A DNA stretch of 54,094 bases, taken from the NCBI RefSeq assembly GCF_024305035.1, contig NZ_JAMWZB010000032.1, positions 1-54,094 of the forward strand, written 5' to 3'. The notes under the pieces are model-generated. The model searched no databases and was not told the DNA's origin. It saw nothing but the letters and a program-made list of their open reading frames with translations. The translations under genes and the position numbers were made by a program. The first letter of the stretch is position 1. Every line of letters begins with the position of its first letter. Below, piece after piece: positions 1 through 8,638 of the stretch. Origin of the DNA: Algoriphagus sp. (lineage in GTDB: Bacteria > Bacteroidota > Bacteroidia > Cytophagales > Cyclobacteriaceae).

Positions 1-55
1 TTTCATTAGTAAAAAATCAAACTAAGCAAAGACGGGGTTGCTCGGGTGGATACGT
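1..55. repeat. left copy of 55-bp terminal inverted repeat
   Basis: Bases 1-55 are the exact reverse complement of bases 54040-54094, and identity stops at base 56. Read outward on the minus strand the sequence ends in an ATGAAA that could begin a gene outside the window. The interior neighbours of the two copies are unrelated. The simplest reading is that both contig ends run exactly one assembly k-mer (55) into the end of the same repeated element, probably an insertion sequence, inserted in opposite orientations. True terminal repeats of one large element are the alternative. Confidence 0.85.
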
Positions 56-110
56 GAAAAATATTGGTCTTTTCTTGAGAGGTTCACTGGCTCACTAAAC
101 CAATAACATC

Positions 111-326
111 ATGAGACTAGAAAAGAAAGAAACTTCAAGATCGATGTTTTCAGCACCCGGGTTGGAAGAAGTGAAATGCTTTTTTGCTTCTTCTGATTTT
201 CCTTCTCAAGAAGGAGAAGTGTTTTATTTCTATTATCAGGCTTTGGGATGGCGGACTGAATCAGGGAGTCCAATCTACGATTGGAAGGCATTGGCCTCCC
301 AATGGGTATGGAATCTAGAGAACTGA
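111..326 (+). CDS. small mobilisation/replication-associated protein (71 aa)
   Basis: The 71-residue product has an aromatic-rich centre (FYFYYQALGW) followed by DWKALASQWVWN near the C-terminus. This pattern resembles the short C-terminal domain of DnaT/phage replication-type proteins that in Bacteroidota often lies just upstream of mobilisation genes. The family link is from memory of that pattern. The MobC-like gene and relaxase remnant downstream on the same strand support a role in a mobilisable element. It has an ATG start and no signal peptide or membrane segment. Its exact function is unknown. Confidence 0.6.
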   Translation: MRLEKKETSRSMFSAPGLEEVKCFFASSDFPSQEGEVFYFYYQALGWRTESGSPIYDWKALASQWVWNLEN

Positions 327-578
327 AGTTATCTAATGATTTGACCTGATTTTTTAAAGAAAAATTAGAGTCATTTCAGAATCCTCAGGCCTGAATAGCC
401 AACATAAATAAAAGAAAATAGCGGGTCCTGAGAGGCTAAAATTGAACCCGTGGAAGGCGGAGCCAGGTGGGGATCGAGTGCAGAAACAGAGAAGTCCAGG
501 TTACCTCGACCCCTTTTGGCTCTGCTCCCGAATGGCAGGGTAGCCTATAATTGCTGGAATCTCTATCATGAGCATAAG

Positions 579-986
579 ATGGAAAAAAAAAGTAGAAAAC
601 AAGAAGTGAACAGGTTTCCCCGTAGGGTGAGTAGTAGTTTAAGCGAGTCTCACTACCAGGAGTTGAAAGTAATCCTTTCCCGGGATCCAAGCCTTTCCAT
701 GAGCGAATTGATTCGGAGCATTTTACAGGCGAAGCGCATTCGGATTCAAATTCAGGAAAGAGGGCTTTCAGATGTGATGGAGGAGTTATTGTCCGTGGAA
801 GCCCAGTTGAAAATGATTGGGAGTAAGGTCACTGTGGTAGTCAACGAGTTTCATGGAAATTCCAATTCTTTTCAAAAGTTCTTATTGGCTAAAAAGCTAT
901 GTGGTTTTCAAAGGAGCCTGCAAGGAGAAATGAAACACCTTGAACCAGTGTTGGAAAAACTTCAGCTCAAATGGTTGTCCGAATAG
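579..986 (+). CDS. MobC-like plasmid mobilisation relaxosome protein
   Basis: I place the start at ATG 579, giving 135 residues. The frame is open back to 450, but that stretch reads as low-quality sequence and the basic N-terminus MEKKSRKQE fits MobC proteins. The N-terminal half has a ribbon-helix-helix look (RFPRRVSSSLSESHYQELK, then SMSELIRSIL). The C-terminal half is a helical region with the usual 'IGSKVTVVVNEFHG' style segment (about residues 80-95). MobC proteins bind the transfer origin and help the relaxase nick DNA. Its 3' end overlaps the start of a decayed relaxase frame by 16 bases, the normal mobC-mobB arrangement. Confidence 0.75.
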   Translation: MEKKSRKQEVNRFPRRVSSSLSESHYQELKVILSRDPSLSMSELIRSILQAKRIRIQIQERGLSDVMEELLSVEAQLKMIGSKVTVVVNEFHGNSNSFQKFLLAKKLCGFQRSLQGEMKHLEPVLEKLQLKWLSE

Positions 987-1261
987 GTTGGAGAAAGTCA
1001 GTTTCTCAGTTGATTCAGGATCATGAATCCAAGTGACAGGAGTCTTGTGCAATCTTGATTGCTGATCAGGGATTCACCAAGGGTGCGGAGCAGCGCTCAC
1101 CCGCTCAGTTGAGACGCAGGTTTCATTCACTTACTTCCTTAACTAGAAAGGCCAAAACAATCCCCTTCCTAAATCTTTATACGTTGCTCCGGAAGAACAA
1201 CTTTCCAAGGAGCGTTTGGGAGAAATTTGTAAGGTCTAATTGGGAAAAGAGGAAAGCCTAA
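971..1261 (+). pseudogene. relaxase (MobB-type) N-terminal remnant
   Basis: An ATG at 971, overlapping the MobC-like gene, opens a frame beginning MVVRIGWRKSVSQLIQDHES that meets TGA at 1034-1036. The same frame continues after the stop with ILIADQGFTKGAEQRSPAQL and then LTSLTRKAKTIPFLNLYTLL, ending at 1261. The order (basic start, HESK-like segment, SPAQL...RRF, LTSLTRKAK) follows the N-terminus of Bacteroidota MobB relaxases. No HxH metal-binding region is seen downstream. I read it as a truncated, stop-interrupted relaxase gene. The position next to mobC is the strongest support. Confidence 0.55.
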
Positions 1262-1908
1262 TTAGGAAAGATGAAGCCTTTCCATCAATTCAGAAGATAC
1301 TTCCATGAGCCAGTCGACTCCGTTGGAGCTGGTTCCTTTCCCCGATTTCCCAGCTTTCTTTGGGTTAATTTGTCGGAGGGGTAACCGATGATAGAACCCA
1401 AAAGTAAGGCAGAGATGAATCAATTAATCAAAAAGGAACTGGAATAGATGCTGGATGCCTCAGCTTTTAAGGATTTGATAATTAATTGATTGTATGCGCT
1501 GAATTCCATTCGTTTTTACGAATTTTGTACATTGAATTTTAAGCTAAATTTCCTTTTGAAGGGAACGAGTTTCAATTGAATACTCTTAGCTGAAGAATAG
1601 AATAGGCCACAAAATAAGGATTGAAATTCAATGCCCTTTGCTAAATAAACTCGTGATTCCAAAGAATGGCTGGGTTGACGGGGGAGTTTCAGGGGTAAAT
1701 CCAGGAAGCTATTTTTTGCTCCTATCACCCTAAAGAATAGTGGGTTGGGTGCTCCGATGTATTTTATTGAATAAGTAAACCCGAAGGAAAACTTCTTACC
1801 TACCCAATTTTTATGTATAGGAAGTGAATGAATAATAGGTGAGCCGACCTTAAACTTCTTTTCTCCTTCATTTGACATGAGCTTCGCCTAAATTACTATT
1901 TTTACTGA
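1262..1908. other. gene-poor spacer between mobilisation remnant and glycan genes
   Basis: There is no convincing gene in this stretch. A 120-codon open frame lies on the minus strand at 1516-1878. Its translation lacks any recognisable motif and is rich in S, F, K and L, as expected of an antisense or chance frame, so I do not call it. The stretch probably holds further decayed element sequence and the promoter region of the glycosyltransferase gene at 1909. Confidence 0.4.
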
Positions 1909-2844
1909 ATGCCTCACATTTCTATCGTTTCCCCGGTTTTTCAAAGCGCATCTTTGGTAGAGACCCTGGTCAGGGAAATAATCAAATCAATGGAACCTCT
2001 TAATCCAGATTTTGAGATTATCCTGGTTGAGGATGGAAGTACCGATGATTCGTGGTCTGAAATTACTCGGGTAGCCAAAATTTTCCCTCAGGTAAAAGGG
2101 ATCAAACTCTCCCGAAATTTTGGGCAGCATTATGCCATTACTGCAGGGTTGGATCAGGCCAAAGGGGAGTGGGTAGTAGTCATGGACGCTGATCTTCAAG
2201 ATCTGCCAAGTGAAATCCCCCAACTTTACCAAAAAGCTCAAGAAGGCTTTCAGATTGTGCAAGCCCGACGGGAAATCCGCCAAGATTCCTTTTTGAAGAA
2301 AGTGGGGTCTTTTTTATTCTACCGAATGCTTGCATGGTTAACCGGGGTGTCTCAGGATGAAAGCATCGCTAATTTTGGAATTTACCATCACCAAGTGATT
2401 AAAGAAATCATCGGGATGCGAGAATCCATCCGCTATTTTCCAACCATGGTGCAATGGGTGGGTTTTCGAAAAACCAGCATTCCCGTTACCCATGGAAAGA
2501 ATGAAAATCGAAGGAGTACTTATAACCCGAAGCGGCTTTTTAACTTAGCCTTGGATATTATGTTGGCCAACTCGGATAAACCGATTCGGATGACAGTTAA
2601 ACTGGGTCTTATCGTGGCTTTCACCGGGTTTCTATTTGCTGCATTCACGGCATGGCGCTATTGGAAGGGGGAAATCATTGTGGCAGGATATGCTTCCCTG
2701 ATTATATCCATCTGGGTGTTGAGTGGCTTTTTGTTGATGACCTTGGGAATGGTGGGCCTCTATATTGGTAAGACCTTCGAGGGAGTAAAAAATCGGCCCA
2801 TTTACGTTATTGAAAAGGAAACTAGTCCGATTTCAAAATCATGA
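1909..2844 (+). CDS. GtrB/DPM1-like polyprenyl-phosphate glycosyltransferase
   Basis: The 311-residue protein has an N-terminal GT2 domain: VEDGSTDDSW near residue 40, the nucleotide-binding KLSRNFGQHYA region near 66, and VMDADLQDLP near residue 89. Two C-terminal membrane helices follow (about 232-255 and 265-290). This is the layout of DPM1/GtrB/ArnC-type enzymes, which move a sugar from a nucleotide donor to undecaprenyl phosphate at the inner membrane. It overlaps the WecD-like gene by ATGA, so the two are probably co-translated. The product could be a lipid-linked donor sugar for the surface glycan. The sugar itself is not deducible. Confidence 0.88.
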   Translation: MPHISIVSPVFQSASLVETLVREIIKSMEPLNPDFEIILVEDGSTDDSWSEITRVAKIFPQVKGIKLSRNFGQHYAITAGLDQAKGEWVVVMDADLQDLPSEIPQLYQKAQEGFQIVQARREIRQDSFLKKVGSFLFYRMLAWLTGVSQDESIANFGIYHHQVIKEIIGMRESIRYFPTMVQWVGFRKTSIPVTHGKNENRRSTYNPKRLFNLALDIMLANSDKPIRMTVKLGLIVAFTGFLFAAFTAWRYWKGEIIVAGYASLIISIWVLSGFLLMTLGMVGLYIGKTFEGVKNRPIYVIEKETSPISKS

Positions 2845-3521
2845 TTAGCTCCCTTGATTTTGATACCCGACTTTTTGGTTATCCGGTAGGCGCAGTGGAT
2901 TGGGAAGCCGATTGTAAGGAAACTGATTTTCTTCGTGCGGTAAAGGATTTCAAATTGGTCTATGTGTTTTCAGAAGTTCCCTTGTCCTTTGCCAATCCCC
3001 AATTTCTTCCTGTGGATGTGAAAGTCCTGTTTGAAAAGGAATTGAATTTTTCCCAAGCTGTAGATGGGGTACAGGTTTTCTCCCAAGAAAATCCAGTCTC
3101 ACTGAGTCAGCAGGAAAAGGAAGCCTTGCGTTTTTTAGCGCTAGAAAGCGGAGTATATTCTAGATTCAAAACCGATCCTAGGTTAGTAAATGAGAAATTT
3201 GAAAAGCTGTATGAACTTTGGATAGACCAAGCTTTGACAAAAAATGAACTGATTATAGGTACCCATTTGGAGGGAATGATTACCTATCGTATTCAGGAGA
3301 AAACAGGTAAAATCGGACTTTTTGCAGTACAACCAAATCATCGCCAAAAAGGATGGGGAAAAAAATTGGTTTCCGCGGCCGAACATTATTTAGGCGAAAA
3401 GGGAATAAAAAAACTTCAAATCCCAACCCAGGAATCTAACCAGTCCGCCATGGGCTTATATCAAAAAATAGGCTATCAAGTAGTCAGAAAAACCTATATT
3501 TATCATTATTGGAAGGATTAA
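2841..3521 (+). CDS. WecD-like dTDP-4-amino-4,6-dideoxyhexose N-acetyltransferase
   Basis: The 226-residue protein opens with SSLDFDTRLFGYPVGAVDWE, close to the 'WDSxFFGxPVG' start of WecD/RffC acetyltransferases. It ends with a GNAT acetyl-CoA-binding region (IGLFAVQPNHRQKGWGKKLV, near residues 157-176) and the usual 'NQSAMGLYQKIGY' motif. WecD acetylates the 4-amino group of dTDP-Fuc4N made by WecE. The following gene is WecE-like, so the pair would make dTDP-Fuc4NAc or a close relative. It begins inside the stop codon of the preceding glycosyltransferase (ATGA overlap). Confidence 0.82.
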   Translation: MISSLDFDTRLFGYPVGAVDWEADCKETDFLRAVKDFKLVYVFSEVPLSFANPQFLPVDVKVLFEKELNFSQAVDGVQVFSQENPVSLSQQEKEALRFLALESGVYSRFKTDPRLVNEKFEKLYELWIDQALTKNELIIGTHLEGMITYRIQEKTGKIGLFAVQPNHRQKGWGKKLVSAAEHYLGEKGIKKLQIPTQESNQSAMGLYQKIGYQVVRKTYIYHYWKD

Positions 3522-3567
3522 CCCTTCGATTGCGTGTCGCCTTTTGAAGAAATCCTGATCGACTCAA

Positions 3568-4773
3568 ATGTCACTTTCCGAAAAAATGGATATTCAAATC
3601 CCGTTTAATAAGCCTTACCTCATTGGTACAGAACTGACCTATATTCAGGAAGCTGCAAAAAAGGGCAAACTCTCGGGGAATGGGGATTTTACTCAACGCT
3701 GTCAGCAGTGGATGGAGCAGACCTACGGTTTTACCAAATGCCTGTTAACCACCTCGGGTACAGATGCCTTGGAAATGGCTGCTTTGATTTTGGATATTCA
3801 GCCCGGAGATGAAATTATCGTTCCCAGTTTTACCTTTGTTTCCTCTGCCAATGCCTTCGCCTTGCGAGGGGCAAAACTCGTTTTTGTGGATAGTAAACCG
3901 GACTTCCCGGGACTAGATGAGCTGGCACTTGAAAGTTTAATCAGTCCGAGAACCAGGGCAATACTGGCGGTTCATTACGCTGGCGTGGCCTGCGATATGG
4001 AATTCCTTCAGCGACTCTGCGAGCAACATCATATTTACCTCATTGAGGATGCTGCTCAAGCCCTAGGTGGTTTTTATGAAGAAAAGGCCTTGGGTAGGTT
4101 TGGCCAACTTGCCGCATTTAGCTTTCATGAAACCAAAAACATTCATTCTGGAGAGGGAGGTATGTTGGTAATCAATGATCCCAAGCTGATCGCCAAAGCC
4201 GAAGTGATTTGGGAGAAGGGAACCGATCGATCTGCCTTTTTCAGGGGGGAATTGGATAAATATGGCTGGAAAAGTCTCGGGAGTAGTTTTTTGCCTTCTG
4301 AACTGACCGCTGCTTTCCTTTGGGCTCAATTGGAAAATAGTACTCAAATTCAGCAAAGGCGAAAGGCGATTTGGAAAGACTATTACCATTTTTTCTCCAA
4401 TTCCTCTCACGAACTTCAAGTTTTGGATTCGGCTTATTTGGCCCAGATCAAGGATTCCTTGCAGGCGAACATGCAATCAGATCAGCGTTTTACAATTCAA
4501 ACCCAGGAAGGCAATTACCACCTATTTTATCTCCTGCTTCCTTCCGGCCAGGTGCGAGATGTAGTGATCGCTGATTTAAAGCGAAAGGGGATACTCTCTG
4601 TTTTTCACTACCAATCCTTGCATCGCTCGGAGTTTTCCCAACATCATTTCCCCGACCAATATCTCCGATACCTTCCACACTCTGATCACTATTCGGATTG
4701 CCTTCTCAGACTACCCCTGTTTTATGAGTTGCCAGAGTTGGTGAAAGACTACCCATTCTCCACCAATGGTTAA
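3568..4773 (+). CDS. wecE: WecE-like dTDP-4-amino-4,6-dideoxygalactose transaminase
   Basis: The protein has 401 residues; ATG at 3586 is an equally good start and matches the family N-terminus (IPFNKP). It follows WecE/RffA closely along its length: TELTYIQEA, LSGNGDFTQRCQQWMEQ, TSGTDALEMAALILDIQPGD, VHYAGVACDM, EDAAQ, SFHETKN and EKGTDRSAFFRG. Lys190 in HETKN is the expected PLP Schiff-base lysine. The enzyme aminates dTDP-4-keto-6-deoxyglucose using glutamate. With the WecD-like acetyltransferase just upstream it supplies an N-acetylated 4-amino-6-deoxyhexose. The dTDP-sugar dehydratase (RmlA/RmlB) genes are not in this window. Confidence 0.92.
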   Translation: MSLSEKMDIQIPFNKPYLIGTELTYIQEAAKKGKLSGNGDFTQRCQQWMEQTYGFTKCLLTTSGTDALEMAALILDIQPGDEIIVPSFTFVSSANAFALRGAKLVFVDSKPDFPGLDELALESLISPRTRAILAVHYAGVACDMEFLQRLCEQHHIYLIEDAAQALGGFYEEKALGRFGQLAAFSFHETKNIHSGEGGMLVINDPKLIAKAEVIWEKGTDRSAFFRGELDKYGWKSLGSSFLPSELTAAFLWAQLENSTQIQQRRKAIWKDYYHFFSNSSHELQVLDSAYLAQIKDSLQANMQSDQRFTIQTQEGNYHLFYLLLPSGQVRDVVIADLKRKGILSVFHYQSLHRSEFSQHHFPDQYLRYLPHSDHYSDCLLRLPLFYELPELVKDYPFSTNG

Positions 4774-5283
4774 ATAGGGTTAGACTAGGTATATAACCGA
4801 GCCTTGCCGATTACTGATTTGTTAAGTTCCGAATTTCTTTCTTTAATCCCTGGATAGGAAGGCCAGTCATGAATCGTTTTAAAGCAGCGAAGAAAAGAGA
4901 ATATGAGGGAAGAAATGAAGCTAGATCTCAATAAGATACGCCAATTGCTAAATCGAATTCATCGGGTTTATCTAGTATGGATTGGGAGGAAAACTAAAGT
5001 TGTTTAGCTCAATTTGGCTAGCAAATTCAAATCATGCGAAAATTAAGCTGCCCGAAATTTATTCTCATTATGATCGGGGATCATGAATTAATTTACCCCT
5101 GATTTTAGAGGATGGGATAGGGGGCCTAGGAAGGGCTTAATTTTGAATTTTGGGGCAATCAACTTGGATTTGAAAAACTTCTTAGATTTTTAGCTCTTTT
5201 GAAAATGGGGTATAATTTCTCGAACTCTAGTTCTCTTTTCCTCTTTTCCTGTACCTTTATCCCAACTTGATTCCAATAGAATT
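4774..5283. other. intergenic region, no gene seen
   Basis: About 510 bases without a credible gene; the longest frames are about 20 codons. TATAATTTC near 5211-5219 is a weak candidate for part of a promoter for the downstream membrane-protein pair. I see no strong hairpin. Confidence 0.4.
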
Positions 5284-6987
5284 TTGCAAAATCAATCCCT
5301 GTTGAACTTTTGGAAATCAAACAAATTTGGGCTTGGAGGCCTGCTTTTGTTTTTCTTACCCTATTTGCTTTTAGGGAGTAACTCCATTTGGTATGCCAAT
5401 GACTACCTTGAACTTGTCGTTCCTTGGTACAAATTAGTGATTGACCAAGAGGCGATTTTTAAATCGAATAATTTTCCCATTCTAGGGATGCTGGATCAGT
5501 TGCCCAGAGGCGTATTTGCCAGCGAGTTTTTTATAAAGACTTGGCTTTTTTATTTCTTCCAGCCCTATACCGCTGTTTTGGTAAACAAAATTTTAATTCA
5601 TTGCATTGCCTACTTTTCTTTTATTCATATCCTCAGTCATTTCTTTAAAAACCGACTTAAATCCAGCCAAATTCAATGGATCTCTCTTGCCTGGGCTACC
5701 CTCGGGTTTTGGCCGGAAGCAGGTATAGCCGTGGCTGCCTTTCCTACTATTGCCTACCTCTTTTATTCTGCAGGAAAAGGAAAAAAATTGAATGGACCTC
5801 GAGCCCTCATCATCCTTTTTTACTCGTGCTATAGTTTGCTGCATCTCCATGGACTTTTTGTAGGCATAATCGCCTTTATTTATGGAATTGGAATCTGGAT
5901 TAACTCAAAATCATTTCCTAAATCTTATGTTAGGCATTTTGTCCTATTCACACTTTTGGCGAGCCTGGCAAACTACCGGCATTTTCTACTTTTCTTTGGA
6001 GGGAGTTTTACCCCTCATCGTCTAGAATATAACCCGCATAGTTTTGCCGGATTTTATGAGAAGTTTTGGCCCACTTTCTTTGAATTTCTTTCGGATGGAA
6101 CCCTTCATTCGGTAATTTTTAATCCTTTGATTTTATGGGGCGCCCTTATCCTGGGAGTCCTAGGCTTATTTAGGCCAAGTAAACCGGCCCAAAAAGCTGG
6201 AATGACACTGATCCTAGCACTGCTTATTGTCTTCTTTGCCGTTGGTTCGCGCTACTTACCCTTGATTGAACGGATGCCAATCGTTGTTCCGGTATGGTAT
6301 TCTTGGGATAGATTTATTTTTGTGGCTTATCCCTTGATTTTCCTAAGCCTAAGCTTTTCCCTGATCCATCTAAATCGTGAATTCAAAACGTTAGATCAAC
6401 TGATTTCCTTTTCCTTCCTATTGATTATCTCCTATAATTTCCTGGTAATTGATAACAATCACAGAAACTACGTTTTAAAACCTGTTTTGGGTCTTGGGGA
6501 GAAATATCCCTCCTTCCAAGCATTTTTTGCCGAACAGCAATTCGATGAAATAAAGCGAGAAATCCAAACCCGTGGAGGGGGGAAAGTGGCTTCCATTGGA
6601 ATTCATCCAGGGATTTCTAGTTTTAATGGTCTCCATGCTTTGGATGGATATACCGGAAATTACCCCTTGGAGTATAAAAGACAATTCGGGGCCATAATCC
6701 AACCTGAGTTGGGCAAATCTGGAACTCAAAGTGATTTGTATCAACATTTTTTTGGTTGGGGAAACAAAGCTTACTTGTTTAACGAGCAACTCGGAGATGA
6801 CTTTATGCGCTTTAAGTGGAAATCCAGAACACCGTTAAAAACTCAGTATAATCTCGAGTCTTTTAAAAGTATGGGAGGGAGATTTATAATCTCCACCGAA
6901 GTATTGGATCAAGAGATGACCGAGTTACTGAGAATTTTTGAAGATTCGGAATCCGCATGGACGATTTATGTATATGAGGTTCACTAA
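5284..6987 (+). CDS. DUF6044-like polytopic membrane protein (copy 1)
   Basis: The protein has 567 residues with about ten hydrophobic segments, starting with one at about residues 15-32. A soluble C-terminal part (about 400-567) holds HPGISSFNGLHALDGYTGNY. It is a paralogue of the next gene, sharing FFLPYLLLG...Y...WYK, DQEAIF and the same C-terminal HPG/SS..G motif. I recognise the pattern as the uncharacterised DUF6044 family found in surface-glycan loci. The start is a TTG at 5284; no in-frame ATG exists before residue 69, so TTG or a close alternative must be used. It overlaps the second copy. A role as a GT-C-like sugar transferase or polymerase is conjecture. Confidence 0.75.
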   Translation: MQNQSLLNFWKSNKFGLGGLLLFFLPYLLLGSNSIWYANDYLELVVPWYKLVIDQEAIFKSNNFPILGMLDQLPRGVFASEFFIKTWLFYFFQPYTAVLVNKILIHCIAYFSFIHILSHFFKNRLKSSQIQWISLAWATLGFWPEAGIAVAAFPTIAYLFYSAGKGKKLNGPRALIILFYSCYSLLHLHGLFVGIIAFIYGIGIWINSKSFPKSYVRHFVLFTLLASLANYRHFLLFFGGSFTPHRLEYNPHSFAGFYEKFWPTFFEFLSDGTLHSVIFNPLILWGALILGVLGLFRPSKPAQKAGMTLILALLIVFFAVGSRYLPLIERMPIVVPVWYSWDRFIFVAYPLIFLSLSFSLIHLNREFKTLDQLISFSFLLIISYNFLVIDNNHRNYVLKPVLGLGEKYPSFQAFFAEQQFDEIKREIQTRGGGKVASIGIHPGISSFNGLHALDGYTGNYPLEYKRQFGAIIQPELGKSGTQSDLYQHFFGWGNKAYLFNEQLGDDFMRFKWKSRTPLKTQYNLESFKSMGGRFIISTEVLDQEMTELLRIFEDSESAWTIYVYEVH

Positions 6988-8638
6988 CCCTTTTCTGATC
7001 TATCTGATAGGAGGTATTATCCTATTTCTTCCGGTCCTGATTTTGGGTGAGGATGTTCCTTTACCTATTTCTGATCAGTTGGATTCCAACCATGTTTGGT
7101 ATAAAATCCTCAAAGATCAAGAGGCTTTTTTCAGGGCCCCTTGGGAGAAAATTGATGGATACTTGGGCAGTCAGTACCGTTTCACCTATCCCAGTCCTTT
7201 TAGATTAATTTCCCTGCTCTATGCCGTATTTCCAGTTTTTTATGCCTTAATTCTCCTAAAAGTCCTAATCTATTCGGTTGGTTTTGCATCGTTTTGGGCT
7301 TTTTTAAACCACCTTTCCTTGGGTAAATCCAGTCAGCGAGGCCTGTGGGCATTGATATGGGCCAGCTTGGCTTTTTATCCTTTTGCCGGTTTGGGCATAG
7401 CAGGACTTCCGATTTTATATTTCATATATTTATATTGGAAGGCAAAACGATACGCTTGGGCTTGTTTTTTATTGGCTTGCTATGTATTGGCATCCGATTC
7501 AGTGATTGTACTCATTCCAGTGGTTTTCCTTTTGGCTATGGTAAATGTGGCTTTTTACCTGCTTAAGATCCAAAGCCTAAAAATTCCATTACCTCTTTTT
7601 ATTCTTTTTTTATTTTTAATTGGGGTCAAAGAATATCAGTTGATTTATGGCCTGGCATTTCAGAATGATTTTATTTCCCATCGAGTGGAATTTTTTGCAG
7701 ATGGGCATATAGGCCAGCATTATTTTTATGCTGGCTCCCTGTGGATGCTCGGGCAATTGACTGGGGTCTCTCACCTGTTTATCCTTCCTGTACTATCCCT
7801 AATACTTTTCCTCAGGGGAATCCAGAAGGGATGGGATCTAGGCTATGCACTCCCTTTTCTTTTTGCTTCTTTTTTTCTAAGTCTGATGTCCGCTGCTTTC
7901 ACTTTCCCGCCATTAGTCAATTGGCTATCATCCCTATCCCCAAGCTTCGGCTCGTTTAATTGGTCTCGGATATATCAGCTAATCCCCTTATTTATCCTAC
8001 TTTCCTTGATTTCATTGTGGGCAAACCTAAAGACAAACTCTGCTCAAACAGCACTGATCATCCTTTTCTTAATTCAATTGGGAATAGGTAATTATGAATG
8101 GAGAAGTTTGCTTAAAAAAGCGATAGGGGTGGAGGCCTTTAGCTACAACCCAAGCTATAAGGAGTTTTACGATACAGGGTCCTACGAAGAAATCAAACAG
8201 GCGATTCCTAATTCATACCAGGGATATATTGCCCATTTGGGAATCCCTCCGGCAGTATCCTCTTATCATGGAATCAAGACAAGGGATGGATATCTTCCTT
8301 CCTATGACTTGAAAGATAAAAAGGCCATTCGCTCGGTAATCCACTTGGAGCTTGAAAAAAATGAAGCCTTTCGAAGAAATTTTGATTATTGGGGAAGTAA
8401 AGCCTACCTCATCCAATCCCATCATCCAGAATGGGTTTTACCCTTCAAAAAGCCGGATCCATCAGCGATTCCCAATCTACCCCCTCTCAAATTTGATTGG
8501 AAGACTCTTCGTGAAAAGGAAAATACCCGGTATTTGCTGAGCGCTTTTCCACTTACCAATAAACAATTGACACTTTTGTCCAAATTTGATCGGCCAGAAT
8601 CAGTTTGGTCCCTTCACCTCTATCAAATCACGGAGTAA
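6968..8638 (+). CDS. DUF6044-like polytopic membrane protein (copy 2)
   Basis: I place the start at ATG 6968 (ATG 6974 is also possible), inside the end of the preceding gene, giving about 556 residues. The early region PLPISDQLDSNHVWYKILKD is the typical DUF6044 first extracytoplasmic loop, and copy 1 has a weaker version of it. About ten membrane segments follow, then a soluble tail with HLGIPPAVSSYHGIKTRDGY. Two adjacent family members with diverged sequence suggest an old tandem duplication with separated roles. Its 3' end overlaps the 3' end of the convergent gene at 8628 by 11 bases. Confidence 0.77.
   Translation: MYMRFTNPFLIYLIGGIILFLPVLILGEDVPLPISDQLDSNHVWYKILKDQEAFFRAPWEKIDGYLGSQYRFTYPSPFRLISLLYAVFPVFYALILLKVLIYSVGFASFWAFLNHLSLGKSSQRGLWALIWASLAFYPFAGLGIAGLPILYFIYLYWKAKRYAWACFLLACYVLASDSVIVLIPVVFLLAMVNVAFYLLKIQSLKIPLPLFILFLFLIGVKEYQLIYGLAFQNDFISHRVEFFADGHIGQHYFYAGSLWMLGQLTGVSHLFILPVLSLILFLRGIQKGWDLGYALPFLFASFFLSLMSAAFTFPPLVNWLSSLSPSFGSFNWSRIYQLIPLFILLSLISLWANLKTNSAQTALIILFLIQLGIGNYEWRSLLKKAIGVEAFSYNPSYKEFYDTGSYEEIKQAIPNSYQGYIAHLGIPPAVSSYHGIKTRDGYLPSYDLKDKKAIRSVIHLELEKNEAFRRNFDYWGSKAYLIQSHHPEWVLPFKKPDPSAIPNLPPLKFDWKTLREKENTRYLLSAFPLTNKQLTLLSKFDRPESVWSLHLYQITE

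Noticed and set aside
1516..1878. 120-codon minus-strand frame
   Set aside because: No motif, signal peptide or operon context, and the residue composition looks like a chance frame; mentioned only as part of the spacer.
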